DNA of 64,000 bases from Sphaerolaimus hirsutus (Eukaryota > Nematoda > Chromadorea > Monhysterida > Sphaerolaimidae), in the NCBI GenBank assembly GCA_964036195.1, contig OZ038453.1, forward strand, positions 26,870,352 to 26,934,351, in the 5' to 3' direction. This document shows positions 44,167-55,249 of the stretch, one piece after another. Under the pieces are notes generated by a model. It worked only from the letters and a program-made list of their open reading frames with translations, ran no database searches and was not told the DNA's origin. Position 1 is the stretch's first letter, and each line of letters opens with the position of its first letter. The position numbers and the translations under genes were made by a program.

Positions 44167-45867
44167 TTACTCTGTTTCATCTGGAATCTCCTCCAGACTC
44201 AATCCTGGATTAGTTTCTTTCAGGGCTGCCAGTACTGTTGGCAGGTCACTCTTAGCCACTGTCAGGTTGTATTCATCCACTTCAGAGTCAGATTCTGGCT
44301 CAGTGAATTCAGTGGCACACTCATGGCTGACCTGCTGGACCATTCTCGTGGCTTTGTGTTTAGTGGTCAGGTCGGAGCTCATGTCAGTGGCTTTGTCCAG
44401 ATACTTATCTTTCTGGCGCCTGTCCATTTTGTCAGCATCACTGGACTGTTTTGCTTTGTCCTTTTGTGCTTCCCTTGGCACAAATCGTGGAGAGCGCTCC
44501 TTGTAACCGAAGCGCTGGTCCCGAGGCCTATTGTTGTTGACCCTGTAATTATTTCCTGGTCTGGCAGGCATTTCTGGCTTTGGTGGCATCAGCCTTCCAG
44601 CAAAATTGACTTGTTGCACATTGCTGGGTACAGGGAAGCGCCATTGGTGTGCTGGTGTTTCATCCAGCTTCACACCATCCCCGTACGTGCCAAAGCTGTT
44701 TACCAGCGCGTTACTGGGCGCCCAGCCGAGACCAGAGCTTCTCATTCTGGTCGCACATTCCTCTAAGCGTTCCAGCATTGTCATTAGCAACTGGAAGTCA
44801 CTTGGTGGCTCCAAGGATTGGAGTGATGCCAGAGCCATCAGCTCATCTGACATGCTGCAGAATATCTTTTCTGCAGTTTTCTGTGTAATTTGCTCTGCAG
44901 GAGCATTTGGGTTCAATGCACGCACCATGCGATGCACATGGTCTGCATACCTAGTGATCGGTAGATGCCCTTGTTTGGCAGCATCCAGTTCCCGCAACAT
45001 TGCATTTCTTTTTGCAGGGCTATTGAACCTGCGTTCCATGGCTTGGCGCAGTTCATGCCAGCTGGTGCGCTGTGCTGGGGACAATTCCTCATAGCACTGC
45101 AGCGCTGGCCCTGTCAGGAATGGTGGCAGAAAGTCACACATTTCCTCTTCAGTCAGGGCCAAGGATTTTGACAGCGTGACAAAACCCTCCACAAAAATAG
45201 CCCAGGATTGATCTGGCTGGCCTGTGAACACATTCACCCTGCGTTGCAGGTTTCCAAGGCGCATTTTCCACATCATGGTGTTCACAACATTTTTTCTGGG
45301 ATCTGCAGGCGCCCTTTGGCCACCAGTTGGCACATTGGCCTGTTGCCGTTCAAACTCCGCCCTTATTTGGGCGCGAATTTCACGTGCCAAGTTTGGGGTA
45401 GCCTGCTGTTGCCCATTGCCTGTGGGCAGGGCATCACTCACATCGATTGGCTGGCCTTGCCCTGGCATGGTTACAGCATAAGTGGTTATGCCCTGCTGGC
45501 CATCACCATCTTGGTTTGGCGGCTGCTGTTGCATTTCCCTGACAATGTCTTCAGCCGTTTCCTTGACTGCTTGTCCATTCACCTCCAACGCTTTCAGCAG
45601 CACATCTACTTTCATGTCTGCCATCACTTCTTGCAGTTCCTCTCTGATTGAATCTGTCAATGGGAGTGTCTCAAGGAGCACCACCATTGAGTTGTATGAC
45701 TCTTGCAGTGGTTTCAGATGTCTCTCCTTGTCCCTGTTTGCCTGAGTGATTAGTTTCACTGCCTCAGTCTCAGTATCTCCCTGTGAGCTGTTGGTGCCAG
45801 CCCGTGCCATTGCACCTGGCTGCTGGACAGCCAGTGCCCTCTGGGCACTACCTGAATCTGCATACAT
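44167..45867 (-). CDS. gag: Gag-like capsid protein of the giant retrotransposon, 566 aa
   Basis: Residues about 175-370 match the Ty3/gypsy 'retrotransposon gag' capsid pattern: WAIFVEGFVTLSKSLALTEE, FLPPFLTGPALQCYEEL, WHELRQAMERRFNSP and a helical C-terminal half. The N-terminal 170 residues are polar, with a possible coiled coil. The C-terminal 150 residues are basic and disordered (repeated Arg/Lys/Asn), ending with an acidic tail (ESDSEVDEYNL). No CCHC zinc knuckle is present, so RNA binding probably relies on the basic tail. It is the first sense ORF after the long 5' region, and the helicase ORF starts about 240 bp downstream. It would assemble the virus-like particle. Confidence 0.8.
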   Translation of the reverse strand: MYADSGSAQRALAVQQPGAMARAGTNSSQGDTETEAVKLITQANRDKERHLKPLQESYNSMVVLLETLPLTDSIREELQEVMADMKVDVLLKALEVNGQAVKETAEDIVREMQQQPPNQDGDGQQGITTYAVTMPGQGQPIDVSDALPTGNGQQQATPNLAREIRAQIRAEFERQQANVPTGGQRAPADPRKNVVNTMMWKMRLGNLQRRVNVFTGQPDQSWAIFVEGFVTLSKSLALTEEEMCDFLPPFLTGPALQCYEELSPAQRTSWHELRQAMERRFNSPAKRNAMLRELDAAKQGHLPITRYADHVHRMVRALNPNAPAEQITQKTAEKIFCSMSDELMALASLQSLEPPSDFQLLMTMLERLEECATRMRSSGLGWAPSNALVNSFGTYGDGVKLDETPAHQWRFPVPSNVQQVNFAGRLMPPKPEMPARPGNNYRVNNNRPRDQRFGYKERSPRFVPREAQKDKAKQSSDADKMDRRQKDKYLDKATDMSSDLTTKHKATRMVQQVSHECATEFTEPESDSEVDEYNLTVAKSDLPTVLAALKETNPGLSLEEIPDETE

Positions 45868-48800
45868 ATTAGTAGATTACTGGAAAGCGAGCTAAATTGA
45901 AATTATTTCACTAAGTATTATTGATTAAAAATGTGGGAGTTTTTGCAGTAAGTTATATAGTTTAAATAGAACATAAATAATTGGGATTGCAATTACGATT
46001 ATGCATAAAAAGCAAGTGATATCTTTGCAAAACATATACCAAGTTTTGTATTTTTGTGACCAACTTGTTGTAGGGTCAGAAGACATCTTGGAGTGACCAC
46101 AGATTTGTAATAAATTTGTTATTGAAGTGCGGGAAATTTGATAAAATAGGAAATTGTTGGTTTAAATAGGTGTTTTTTTAGATATTTTAGTGCCTAAAAT
46201 GTGAATATTTTGTATGAAATAAGTCAATTTATTACAATAATAAAATTACAATGTTGCAAGCCTTACTAATATAAATGCATGCTAGCGCAAATATGAAATT
46301 TGTTGAAATTTTGCTGTAAGGTGAGTGCGAATTTATATAAAATTGACATATGTAAGCCTTAAGCCAGTGCAAAATGTGATGAAATTTGTCTTAAATTACC
46401 TAAATTTATGAGAACGTGTTCCTATGTGAGCGCAAATTTGCATTGAATTTAAATGAAAATGATGTGCTAAGTCCTAAGCAAGCATAAAAGTTGTGAAATT
46501 TGGGAAAATTATACCTAATGCAAGCATATATTTGAATAGAAATTGTATAATGACCAGGCCAGTTTGGTGATTTTTTATTACCTAATGTGCTTAAGCAATC
46601 TATAGCAATCAATAGCAATCTCCATCGCATCCCCTCCCCCAAGGGAAATACCATGCCCCAGGGTATAAAGTAGAAAAAAAAAATGTACAAAAATTGGACA
46701 TAAGGGGAATAAAATACCTAGGAGAGTAAGTATGCAGAGTGAGGGTGTAGGCAAGCAAATAGAGGATCAATAAATCAGTCAAATTAGGTCTCTAAATGAG
46801 TGGAAAAACCAACTTGGGTCTGGGTGTAATCTGGGTGAAAAGTGGTTGAGGGGGGAAGTTTTTGAGACCAAAACCAAAGGAAATCAAACGAAAATGCAAC
46901 AAAACAAAACTACAAAATGAGAAAATCAATATAAAATATATAGAAATCAAATCAAAAAAATAAATTTAAATAAAGTCACCTAAACCAGAATAAAAATTGA
47001 AGTGAAAAAAATCCCAATCCCGAAGTTCTAGATTTGAAGGTTTTTTTGAGAAAATTTGGAATTTTTGAATTTTGAGAAAAAGTTAGAGTTGAGTTAAATT
47101 TATTGAATATTTTACATCACTGGATGTTTAATTGTAGTGTAGTATCCTATTTAAACCATAAAAAGTGGTTTAACATGTTTTGTCAGAATGTATCCAAAAC
47201 TTGATTTTCTCCCAAAAAGAAAAGTAATGCCCGGTCAAGCCAGAACTCACTTGTTTCTGAAATCTTGGAAACTCTTCCACATGGGGCCTCCTTTGTTTGC
47301 CTTGGGTGTTCGAGGTGTTTATGGTGTGTTTGAGTGCTGTCCTAACCACTTTTACTACTTTGAATATTTTTGAAAATATTTGTTTCCGCGCAGATTGTTC
47401 TCCGCCCAGTGAAAAATGGTTGGAAAATTTTGGATCCCAAAAGGTGCTGAAACGAACACAACAGGTTTGTGGGTGTAAGGTGTTTAATTTCGGGTGGTTT
47501 TTACTTGTGTTTTTGTTTGTTTTAGTGCTTTTGGCACTCTGCCAAGTTTGGCCGATTTTGAGAAAAATAGTCTTTTCCCCGGGGAATTTTGGTTTTGCTT
47601 ATCCCTTCACAATTTTAACCCACTCACAGATCCTTGGACACTGGTTGTTGAGGCTCTCTGGCTAAAACTCCTGTTTTCTGGACTGGACTGGATTCCATTG
47701 CTTGGCTCTGCTGGACGATTTTGTGATTTTTGTTTCTCTTGTGGTTCTGCATTGAAATAAAAAGAATTATTTGTATCTACCTACCTTTTATATGTATGTC
47801 AACTGAAAAAGTTGACACATGCATATCTACACCTTTGCATTTATTTGTTGATTTGTTGCTTGAGCGCGGATGGAACGTTGAAGGAGGGTTGGTTTTTTCT
47901 TTTGTAGTCAGAGTCAAATTTGAACAAAAAGCTGAAGTTTTAATGCCTAACTTTGTTATCTAAGAGTGTGTGAGAATAACTTATTCATTTTTGAGGGGTT
48001 TTATTCCCAAAAGAACACATGCTTTCAAAACTCACCCTAAAATCGGCATTATTCTAAGGTTTTTGTTTAAAACTAAAGTTTTTACACAATGCTATTGCAT
48101 TTGGTTAGTATTTGAAAGCTGTGGGAGTTGACACAAGCTTTCATGTGTGTGTACCCAATTTCTTACCCATCCTCTCGGGTTAGAGTTGCCAGAAGCTCTC
48201 TGTGGCCTTTACTAGCTTGTATAGGGCTACTGGGTCCTGCCTATTGGCCTTTCACAAGGTGCTAGGGGGTCGACCCTTTAGTTGTGAGTCAATTAAGGTT
48301 AATCCAGCAGAGTGTGGCTTGGTAGTAATAGCTTAGAGAGGGTGGTCAGAAATAGCTACACATACATTTTTAAACTTTTAATTGAGCATTGTGTTAAAAG
48401 CTTTGGGTTTGATTCTGAGTAGTTTTTGAAGCTGATTGGAACGTTGGTTACACACTGGTTGGTTTCCTTTTCTTTGAGTTTGTTTTGTGGGTCTCAAAAG
48501 GGGTGTGCACCTCCCCTCTCGCGATTTTTTTTTTCTGGGACCCTGAGTATCAAGGTGATCCGATAGAATTAATCCTTGGGTTTTTAGGTTTAAAATGAGT
48601 GGTTAAGTGTCCCTATAGGACTTACGGTTTTAAAGTTATCGTTAATTGGAGTTTTAATGTTTTGTCAGTTTTTTAGAAAAGTGCGAGTTGCGTTAAAGTT
48701 CGCTAAAAGTTCACGTTTAAAATATCGTTTGGCATTTACCCAGTTTTAGTTGAATTTTATTTATGGGGGGTTAATTCAAGCATTCCTTATTTACACAGTT

Positions 48801-49400
48801 CAAATTTGTTAGAATGTGGTGCCAGATAAGCTGGCTTCAAATTGGGGAAATATGTTACAGATATGTTTAAGATGGGGGGGTCCCAACTTTTAGAATCTTG
48901 TCAATCTATTTGACTGGGTTGAAGCTGCATTTCTTATCGCAAATAAAGTGTGAAATAAACAGATGTGAATCCTTTAAGGCACTGTAAAATGTGTTGACAA
49001 ATCTGTGCTTATTATGGGTGAATCACATTATCGATAAGAATGTCCTTGCTAAATGTGTAACAGTTTAACGAAATTGGAGCTTTGTAAATGCTTCATTGAC
49101 TGTGTTTTTAATTCAATAAATTTCTGAAAGTTGAAAGTTTTTGAGATGATTTTGAAAGTTGTTTTGGTGAGTTGAACAGTTTGAAATCGTTTTGAGAATA
49201 CTTTTGAAAAACTTATAAAATGTAAAATAAAATGTCTGTAAAATGTGTAGATTTCTTCAAGAATCAAAATATCTAAATAGAAATCGAATATATTTATTTC
49301 AAGATTACCTAGTTTCCTAAAACTGTTCATATTTAAAAATCGCCCCCCCATGCTGAAACTTATCTTGTATCCAATTCCATATCCAGGTTCTGCTGTGCAG
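45868..49400. other. 5' region of the retrotransposon between gag and the antisense genes
   Basis: Mostly AT-rich with no long ORF in the sense direction. On the plus strand, 47188-47314 (ATG, MYPKLDFLPKRKV) and 47394-47464 (DCSPPSEKWLENFG) could be GT-AG exons in phase, followed by an open stretch at 47527-47757 in a third frame. They might be the start of the ubiquitin-like gene or a separate one. Phases do not close, so I leave them unannotated. Confidence 0.3.
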
Positions 49401-51846
49401 TATCCATCTGGCTGGGTCGGGTTTTCTGGGCGGCCTGTGCAGTTTGGACCGGGCTGATTTGGTCCTAAGGTGTAATGGCACTCGCGAGCAGTTGCAGCAG
49501 GCTGCCAAAGTCCCCTGGGCGCGCCACATCCCTGGTGGTCCATTCCTGGTGCTCTGGCATGGTGACCATTGTCCACCCCTGTTTGAGCTGAATCGCTTTG
49601 GGAAGATTACCATGTGTCATGAAGTGAGCATGGGGTGTTTTTGATGTAAAATTGGGGTTGGAATGTGAATTTTACTGGTAAAAAAGGTTATTTTGAGAAA
49701 GTAAATTGAATTTGTGGGGGGTGGTAAATATTTTCTTGGAAATGGAAATGCAAAGAAATATCTGACAGTTTTTACCCCCCTTTTTACAGGATTTCGGCCC
49801 AGTGGTGTCCACTTCCAGGCCTTTGTCCACTACCACCTGGCAGAAAACCGAGTTGGTTGGATTTCGGGATTTGAGTATTTTGTTTGTTACTTGAGTTTTA
49901 AAGTGTGATTTTTGAAATTGAGTTTACCTGGAGTTTACCTGGGTATTCACTGGTTAATGCTCAATCTTTCCATGACTTACCACTGTTCTAGGCCTTCAAC
50001 TGCGGTGACTGTTGGCAACCTGCCAACTGCGGTGGCACCTGGGACTAGATCCAGCGAGTTGGTCGAGTTGGGCGTTGGGCCCAGGTGAGTGGTGTGGTAC
50101 AGTGTTTTGGGATTTTTTTTAGTTAGTTCTTGTTATTGGTTTGTGTGGTTTGGTTGACAGTGGGTTGTGTAGGTTATGTGTTTTGTAAATTTACCTGGTT
50201 CACCATTTTCTGTAGAAATGGCATACCTGGGTGTAGTCTTCCTTTCCTTTTTGTAGGTTGACTACTGAGAGGGCTGCGTCCTCCACCATCCTGGCACAGG
50301 ACCTGTTTGATTGGATTCGCGTGACCCTGACTGAAAAGTGGGTTATAATTTTGGGTTATTTGTCATGTTTTAAATGAAATGGATGTGTTTCAAAGCATTA
50401 ATTTATTAAATATATAACCTAAATTTTATTTTTTGTTTGTTATAGTTTGGCGCCAACCAAAGCTGAGGTGGCTGTTCCCAGTCCACCTACCAGCAGCACC
50501 ACTGTGGCCACAACTACTCCGGTTTTCTTGAAGTGAGTATTTTATTTAGGATATTTTTGGGTAAATATTAGATGTTTTTGTTGTGGTTTATGTTGGTTGG
50601 TTAGTTGTCAGTGGGTTGAATTCACTACAGCCTTACCGTTTTCACTCACCTCAGGTGTAGAATTCTTACCCTTGACAATTCACAATGGAATAAGTTACAT
50701 AAGTTAATTACGATTTTTATTATGCAGGGTGCAGATTTTCTGCCATGGACTGTGTGCTGGGCAGGTGGCTGAAGTTGCTGTGGAGCCTGACATGAAGGTC
50801 AGGGTGCTGCACAATGTGGCTGTTCATCACTTCGGCCTGGGCGTGGAACCTGTCAGCTTGATGGACAGCCAGCACCGCTATTTGGCACAGCATCGAACCC
50901 TCCAATATTATGGCATTCAGACTGGGGACAAATTGATTGCTTATGGTGAGTATGAGTTCAGTTGGGGTTGTGGTTAAAAATGGTTGATCTATAGTTACCT
51001 ATTTTGAGTGCTATTTTGTTGATTGCAGTGAGGCAGTCCACAACCACCACAACAACAATGGCCAGCAGCAGCACAGATGCCAGCAAACCTACCACTCTGG
51101 TTACTACATCCACACCTTTGATCACCAGCTCGCTCCTGCCATCCACCACCACTTTGGGCAGTGAAACAACTGCCTTGCTGCCCACTGTCTCTGGCACCAC
51201 TTCTGGCAGTCCATCTGGTGGCGATTCTGATGAGTCTTATGATGTAAGTGGTGTTGTTGGTTTTTAGTGTGTGTTGTGCATTTTGGGTTAGCTGAGTGAT
51301 CAAATGTTATGTGTCACAGGTGTTTGCCGTACTGGTGGTGGGTTTCTCGATCCTGGGCGCAGTCATTGGCCTGATGGTGACTGCTTGGTCGCTGTTTGGC
51401 ATTTACCAGAAGGTGCAATCTCACCTGAACCAGTCCAGTGACATCAGCTTGCACTCCCAAGAACTGGCTGTGGCTGACGTGCCAAGTGCCACTGGTGAAG
51501 AAAGTGCTAATCCCGAGGGTGAGAAATATTAAATTTATCATTTTTAGTTAGGTTTAGGTAGTGTTAAGGTATTTTAAAGTTGATATTATTTTTGTTTTTA
51601 GATTGCCAGTCGATGGCCAGCTACAGATCCGCCCTGGACGGAATGCAGATCACCAATGAGACTGTGGAGATGTTCATTGGCATGCCCACACAACCCTCGT
51701 GAGTGAAAATTAGTGTTTTATTTATCAAATTGTTTTGTAGTTATGTTACCTGTGAAATTTGTTATTTTACCTTTGCTTTTTTATTTTTTTCCAGCTCTTC
51801 ACCTGCCTACTTGGTCGACTGCGGGGTCTTGGTGTCCGAAGTGTGA
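49401..51846 (+). CDS. antisense cargo gene: membrane protein with ubiquitin-like domain, ten exons seen
   Basis: Exons 49401-49623, 49790-49851, 49992-50084, 50257-50337, 50446-50532, 50728-50945, 51029-51243, 51320-51518, 51602-51698 and 51795-51846 all have GT-AG borders, and every junction keeps frame. First come about 95 residues of unrecognised N-terminal sequence with a few Cys, then a Thr/Ser-rich linker. Exon 50728-50945 is ubiquitin-like: it starts VQIFCHGLCAG, has VEPDMKV where ubiquitin has its VEP strand, and ends RTLQYYGIQTGDKL like ubiquitin's RTLSDYNIQ. There is no Gly-Gly terminus. A mucin-like Ser/Thr stalk follows (51029-51243), then one transmembrane helix (VFAVLVVGFSILGAVIGLMV) and a cytoplasmic tail of about 90 residues. 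It lies wholly inside the retrotransposon, opposite to gag-pol. The first exon and promoter are not identified. Confidence 0.75.
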
Positions 51847-52216
51847 GAGAGTATGGAGTGATTTGGAGTAAACTGTGTAAAATGTGTTTTTGTAAATTGT
51901 AAAATTTCAGGGCATTGAAGTTAGGAGTAGAGTTAGGTTTATTTTCTTTGGAGACAAGTTTAGTGAAGTCAGTGAAGCTTTATATTTTTTGTGGTAAAAT
52001 GTAAAATGTTTATGTGAAGTGATTTAATTTTAGTAAAATGTGTAAAGTAGCCTGTGTTTTTAATTGTTTGGTTTAGAATTTTTTGTGTTGGTTTAGTTTT
52101 TAAAGCGGAAAAGATTGAGTGGTGAAGTGTAAAATGTGAAATTTTGTCTTAAGTGATTGCTAGTTTTGAATGTTTAGAATGTCTATTGGGTTAGTTAAAA
52201 TAAATTGCAAATGTCA

Positions 52217-52237
52217 AATAAATGAGTATATAATAAA
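52217..52237 (+). terminator. candidate polyadenylation signals of the antisense gene
   Basis: Two AATAAA hexamers lie about 370-390 bp after the stop of the ubiquitin-like gene and before the Ly6-like gene. Confidence 0.4.
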
Positions 52238-52383
52238 TACTATGAATTTGGTAGACACCTGACTGACACATACAGTCTTACTGCAATTTTATCAGTTTTT
52301 GTATTTAGTGGTTACCTTGATGCCTGGTTATCAGTTCTGCAACATGGCTGGCCGCCTGCCCCTCATCCCTGGCATTTCTGCTG

Positions 52384-52955
52384 ATGCTTCCCGCTACCGG
52401 AAAACGACTGGAGGTTGGCAGTGGCACTCCAGACACAAGTCCAGCTGGTGGCTGGTGGGGCGCTGTTGATGGGGCTGTATGGGTATTTACCCTGGCCATT
52501 TGCTACTGGTTAGTGTTTTCTAGTGGGTGTCACTCAGTGCAAAGTAAGTCAGTATTTAGTGGGAAACATGTGCATTTTCAGCGTCCACCTGCCATGACTG
52601 TGTGGTGATGCCCAACTGGCGCCAGCATCCAGACAGCTTGCCCTGCGGCCAGTGCACTGGGCACTACTGCATCAAGATTGACACTATGCTCGGCAGTGGG
52701 TTTCAATTGTCACTTACCATTTCCTGTGGCATTTCTACTATGTATTTCCATCTTTCAGCCGCGCTGTCCACCCAGAAGACCTGCGGTTTTGGCGCCATGC
52801 CGCTGGAGGATACCTGTGAGACTCGCGAGTGGGAGTCTGGCATTTTCCAGCACCATTGCTATTGCACTGGCGACCTGTGCAATTCCGGCCAGATCGTGAA
52901 AGTGCACTTCATGTTGGCGCTGGTGGTCATGTTGGGCATGATTTTGTGGATTTAA
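52384..52955 (+). CDS. antisense cargo gene: Ly6/uPAR-like (three-finger) GPI-type protein
   Basis: Exons 52384-52543 and 52582-52955 join in phase (GTAAGT donor, TTTTCAG acceptor). A hydrophobic segment (VFTLAICYWLVFSSG) serves as signal sequence, though 36 residues precede it from the chosen ATG, so the real start may differ. The mature part has CHDC, CGQCTGHYC, TCGF and the terminal CYCTGDLCN pattern characteristic of Ly6/uPAR folds, then a hydrophobic C-terminus (FMLALVVMLGMILWI) as expected for a GPI signal. An in-frame segment of about 76 bp (52690-52760) could be a GC-AG intron. It sits 540 bp downstream of the ubiquitin-like gene on the same strand, inside the retrotransposon. Confidence 0.7.
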
Positions 52956-54468
52956 GTTGGGTGTAAATTGTAAATAAGTGCATTTAAAGCTTGGCAATCT
53001 CACTTTTCATCTATCTCACTCTGTGTTTGGTTATTTACATTTTTAACATTTAGAGGACATTTTTGTATTTGAGAATTTTCCAGTTTGAGGCACCATGCAG
53101 TGGCATGATTTCTCTTGTTTAGTGATTAGTGATTTGCTAGTTACATGTATATTTTGTAATTCTAAAGCATTTGTGTTATGCAGCGCGTAACAGTAAAGTA
53201 AATTGAATTAGAAAAAACGCGTTAACTGTCATACCTTTGCCATGCTTGGCATTCATACAAAAAGCAACAACTTTGCAGTGTTAGTCCCAACACACTACAT
53301 CAACTAGACAGCAGTTAGGAATGGCCGTAATTCCTGACCCTCCTGCTGGCCTGCTGTCAGGTGGCCACAGGAACCCATCCTGGGTGTGGGCATTTTACAT
53401 ACACCATCAACGGTTTGCGGCACAACGGTTTGAGCAGGTGTCAACCACAGCGGATGCACTTGTTGTTGGACTGTGGTACACGCCTCTTCCATGTCGGCGG
53501 CATGGGGGGGACAGCTTCATCAATGGGGCCCTGGCAGTGCATCTGCCACTAGCGCTGGGTGATGCATGCAGGCAAATTCTGCAACCTAGGGACATTTGGA
53601 TTGCAGGTGTGCACTCCAACATGAGGCTGTAATAGGCACACCCCATTACCTTGGGTATCACAGCCCTGTTTGCTGAATGTTAGCATTGTGCTGTCCGGTG
53701 CTGTCTAGTGACTTCCCACCAGACATTTCTATCACTAATTAGTTATAAATACAATGTTAGAATTTCTTACTCGCGGTTAAATGTTGCGCGCAAAATACGA
53801 TTTTTCAGCATCAATGTAAATACATAATAGATTTTACTACAAGTAAAAACAAGTTTTCAGTTGCATGAACAGCGTGTGAAATAAAACTGTTTTACTCTAA
53901 AGTGTGCATGCAATATTTGATTCACTATGCGGAAATAAAATGGTTCTACATGTGTAAACATACCTAAATATCTAAATCGGAATTCAGAATGAAAAGTTCC
54001 ACTCACTTCTTTCCTGGCATCATATTTAGTAGGTCGATGACTGGTGTTGATCAGGCACTGGTCCTCATCCTTCCAAGGTTTGAGACAGGAAATAATGATT
54101 CTGTGAAGCTTCTATTTATTAATTACTGTTTTTTGTATTTTATTTTTGTCATTGAACAAGTCTTGTTTACTTAATTTTTTGTTTGACTTAATCAATTAAT
54201 TAACTTAATTTAAGTATTGAGCAAAAGTGTTTTAACCAAAACGGAATTCTGAAAAACAGAATTTTGTAAAGTATATAATTGAACTGCAAACTAAAGGGAG
54301 ACATACCTTCACTTACCTTTTGTTTGAGCAGTTTTTATTTTCTCTGTCTTTACTTACCTGTATTGTAGCCATTACGATTTTGCATTGCCAGAAATTACAA
54401 TGGAAAATATATCATTTTTGGACTTTAATACTACAGAGAAATGGGGTTCCAACGGTTGTGGAACGAGG
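52956..54468. other. 5' untranslated region of the retrotransposon, possible small antisense ORF
   Basis: Plus-strand 53321-53632 is open for 103 codons (MAVIPDPPAGLLSGGHRNPS) and GC-richer than its surroundings. It might be a third cargo gene, but no domain or signal is recognisable and the minus strand is also open there. The rest is AT-rich with no coding signal. Confidence 0.25.
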
Positions 54469-54486
54469 TGTTAATCGAGGGAGCCA
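54469..54486 (-). promoter_or_regulatory. candidate tRNA primer-binding site
   Basis: Three bases inside the 5' LTR the minus strand reads TGGCTCCCTCGATTAACA. It starts with TGG, the complement of a tRNA CCA end, at the expected distance. I cannot name the tRNA. Confidence 0.55.
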
Positions 54487-54489
54487 TAA

Positions 54490-55249
54490 TTTAAAGTACC
54501 TACCTAGGGTAGAAGTGCCAACTTCCCAACCCTAGTCTATTTTGAAAAAGAGATTTAATTTAGATGGTTTAATTAGGTATAAGCATAAAGTTTTGACTGC
54601 GGTATTTTAATTACTTCTGGTATTTGTGATTAGTTGTTAAGTTAAGTTGTATTACTGAGTCGAAATTGTTTAAAGAACCAACAATTTTATGTAGCAAATC
54701 ATGAACGAATCCACCAAAGAAAGGCAGTCAAATTGGATGTGAGAAGTGACATTTCGGACATCATGAGCGGTGGCTCAAATGTCCAGGTTGTGAGTCCTTT
54801 GCAGCTTCATTTCCATCTACAGGCCTGGTCTTTTGGTAATTACCTTTTTATCTCATCGATGTATTTCTTATTCCAAAAGCAAAACTCCAAGTGACTGCCG
54901 TTGTCTGGTAGTCGGCGCAATTAAGTAAAAACCTATTCACATGCAGTATTGCCGAGTATACTGCTGGTGATTACAAAGGTTTTGTGGGCGCGCACGTCTT
55001 CAAAATGCCATAACACTCAATCATGTGGAGCGAAAAAGCGTCTCTAAATACTAAATATAATGAGACTATCTCCTAGTTTGCGACAAAAGTCTACTGTTTG
55101 TGTAATGGTAATGACGTAGATTATAATTAAGAAATTCCTATCTTATATTTGCTACTTATAGATAGTGTTTGTGAACTAGTGTTGGGAAAATTAAATAAAA
55201 TGAAAATTTTAGGGTGTTTGCACTTGTTCAGTGCGCCTATACCCTTACA
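54490..55249 (-). repeat. 5' LTR of the giant retrotransposon
   Basis: 760 bp. On the minus strand it starts TGTAAGGGTATAGGC and ends GGTACTTTAAA, so the 5' end is canonical TG but the 3' end is AA rather than CA. It is nearly identical to 31887-32646 by eye. Confidence 0.92.

Larger units (their letters stand above)
31887..55249 (-). mobile_element. giant Ty3/gypsy-type LTR retrotransposon, 23,363 bp
   Basis: Two direct 760-bp LTRs (54490-55249 as 5' and 31887-32646 as 3') enclose everything between. A 5-bp target duplication CTTTG flanks the whole (31882-31886, 55250-55254), and both outer flanks are halves of one MITE, so it integrated as a unit. I found one LTR mismatch (C versus T in the CTTCAYTTCCATC stretch), implying a recent insertion. 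Read on the minus strand: 5' LTR, PBS, 8.6 kb with antisense cargo genes, gag, helicase ORF, env-pol ORF, weak polypurine tract, 3' LTR. The RT-RNaseH-IN order and IN spacing fit Ty3/gypsy. All three ORFs are uninterrupted, so the copy may be active. Typical Ty3/gypsy elements are 5-10 kb. Confidence 0.93.

Noticed and set aside
32997-45745. Many plus-strand ORFs of 60-220 codons opposite gag, helicase and pol
   Set aside because: They lie opposite strongly coding minus-strand frames and have no domain; they are shadows of the real genes, unlike the spliced antisense genes at 49401-52955.
49049-49576. 175-codon minus-strand ORF in the retrotransposon leader
   Set aside because: It overlaps the first exon of the antisense gene, whose frame is supported by nine in-phase introns. 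The rest of the ORF is AT-rich and featureless.
31887-55249. Two separate elements flanking ordinary host genes
   Set aside because: The outer TSD (CTTTG), the MITE halves with ATAAATTG on both sides and near-identical LTRs all require a single insertion. Copy 2 of the duplication shows the empty site.
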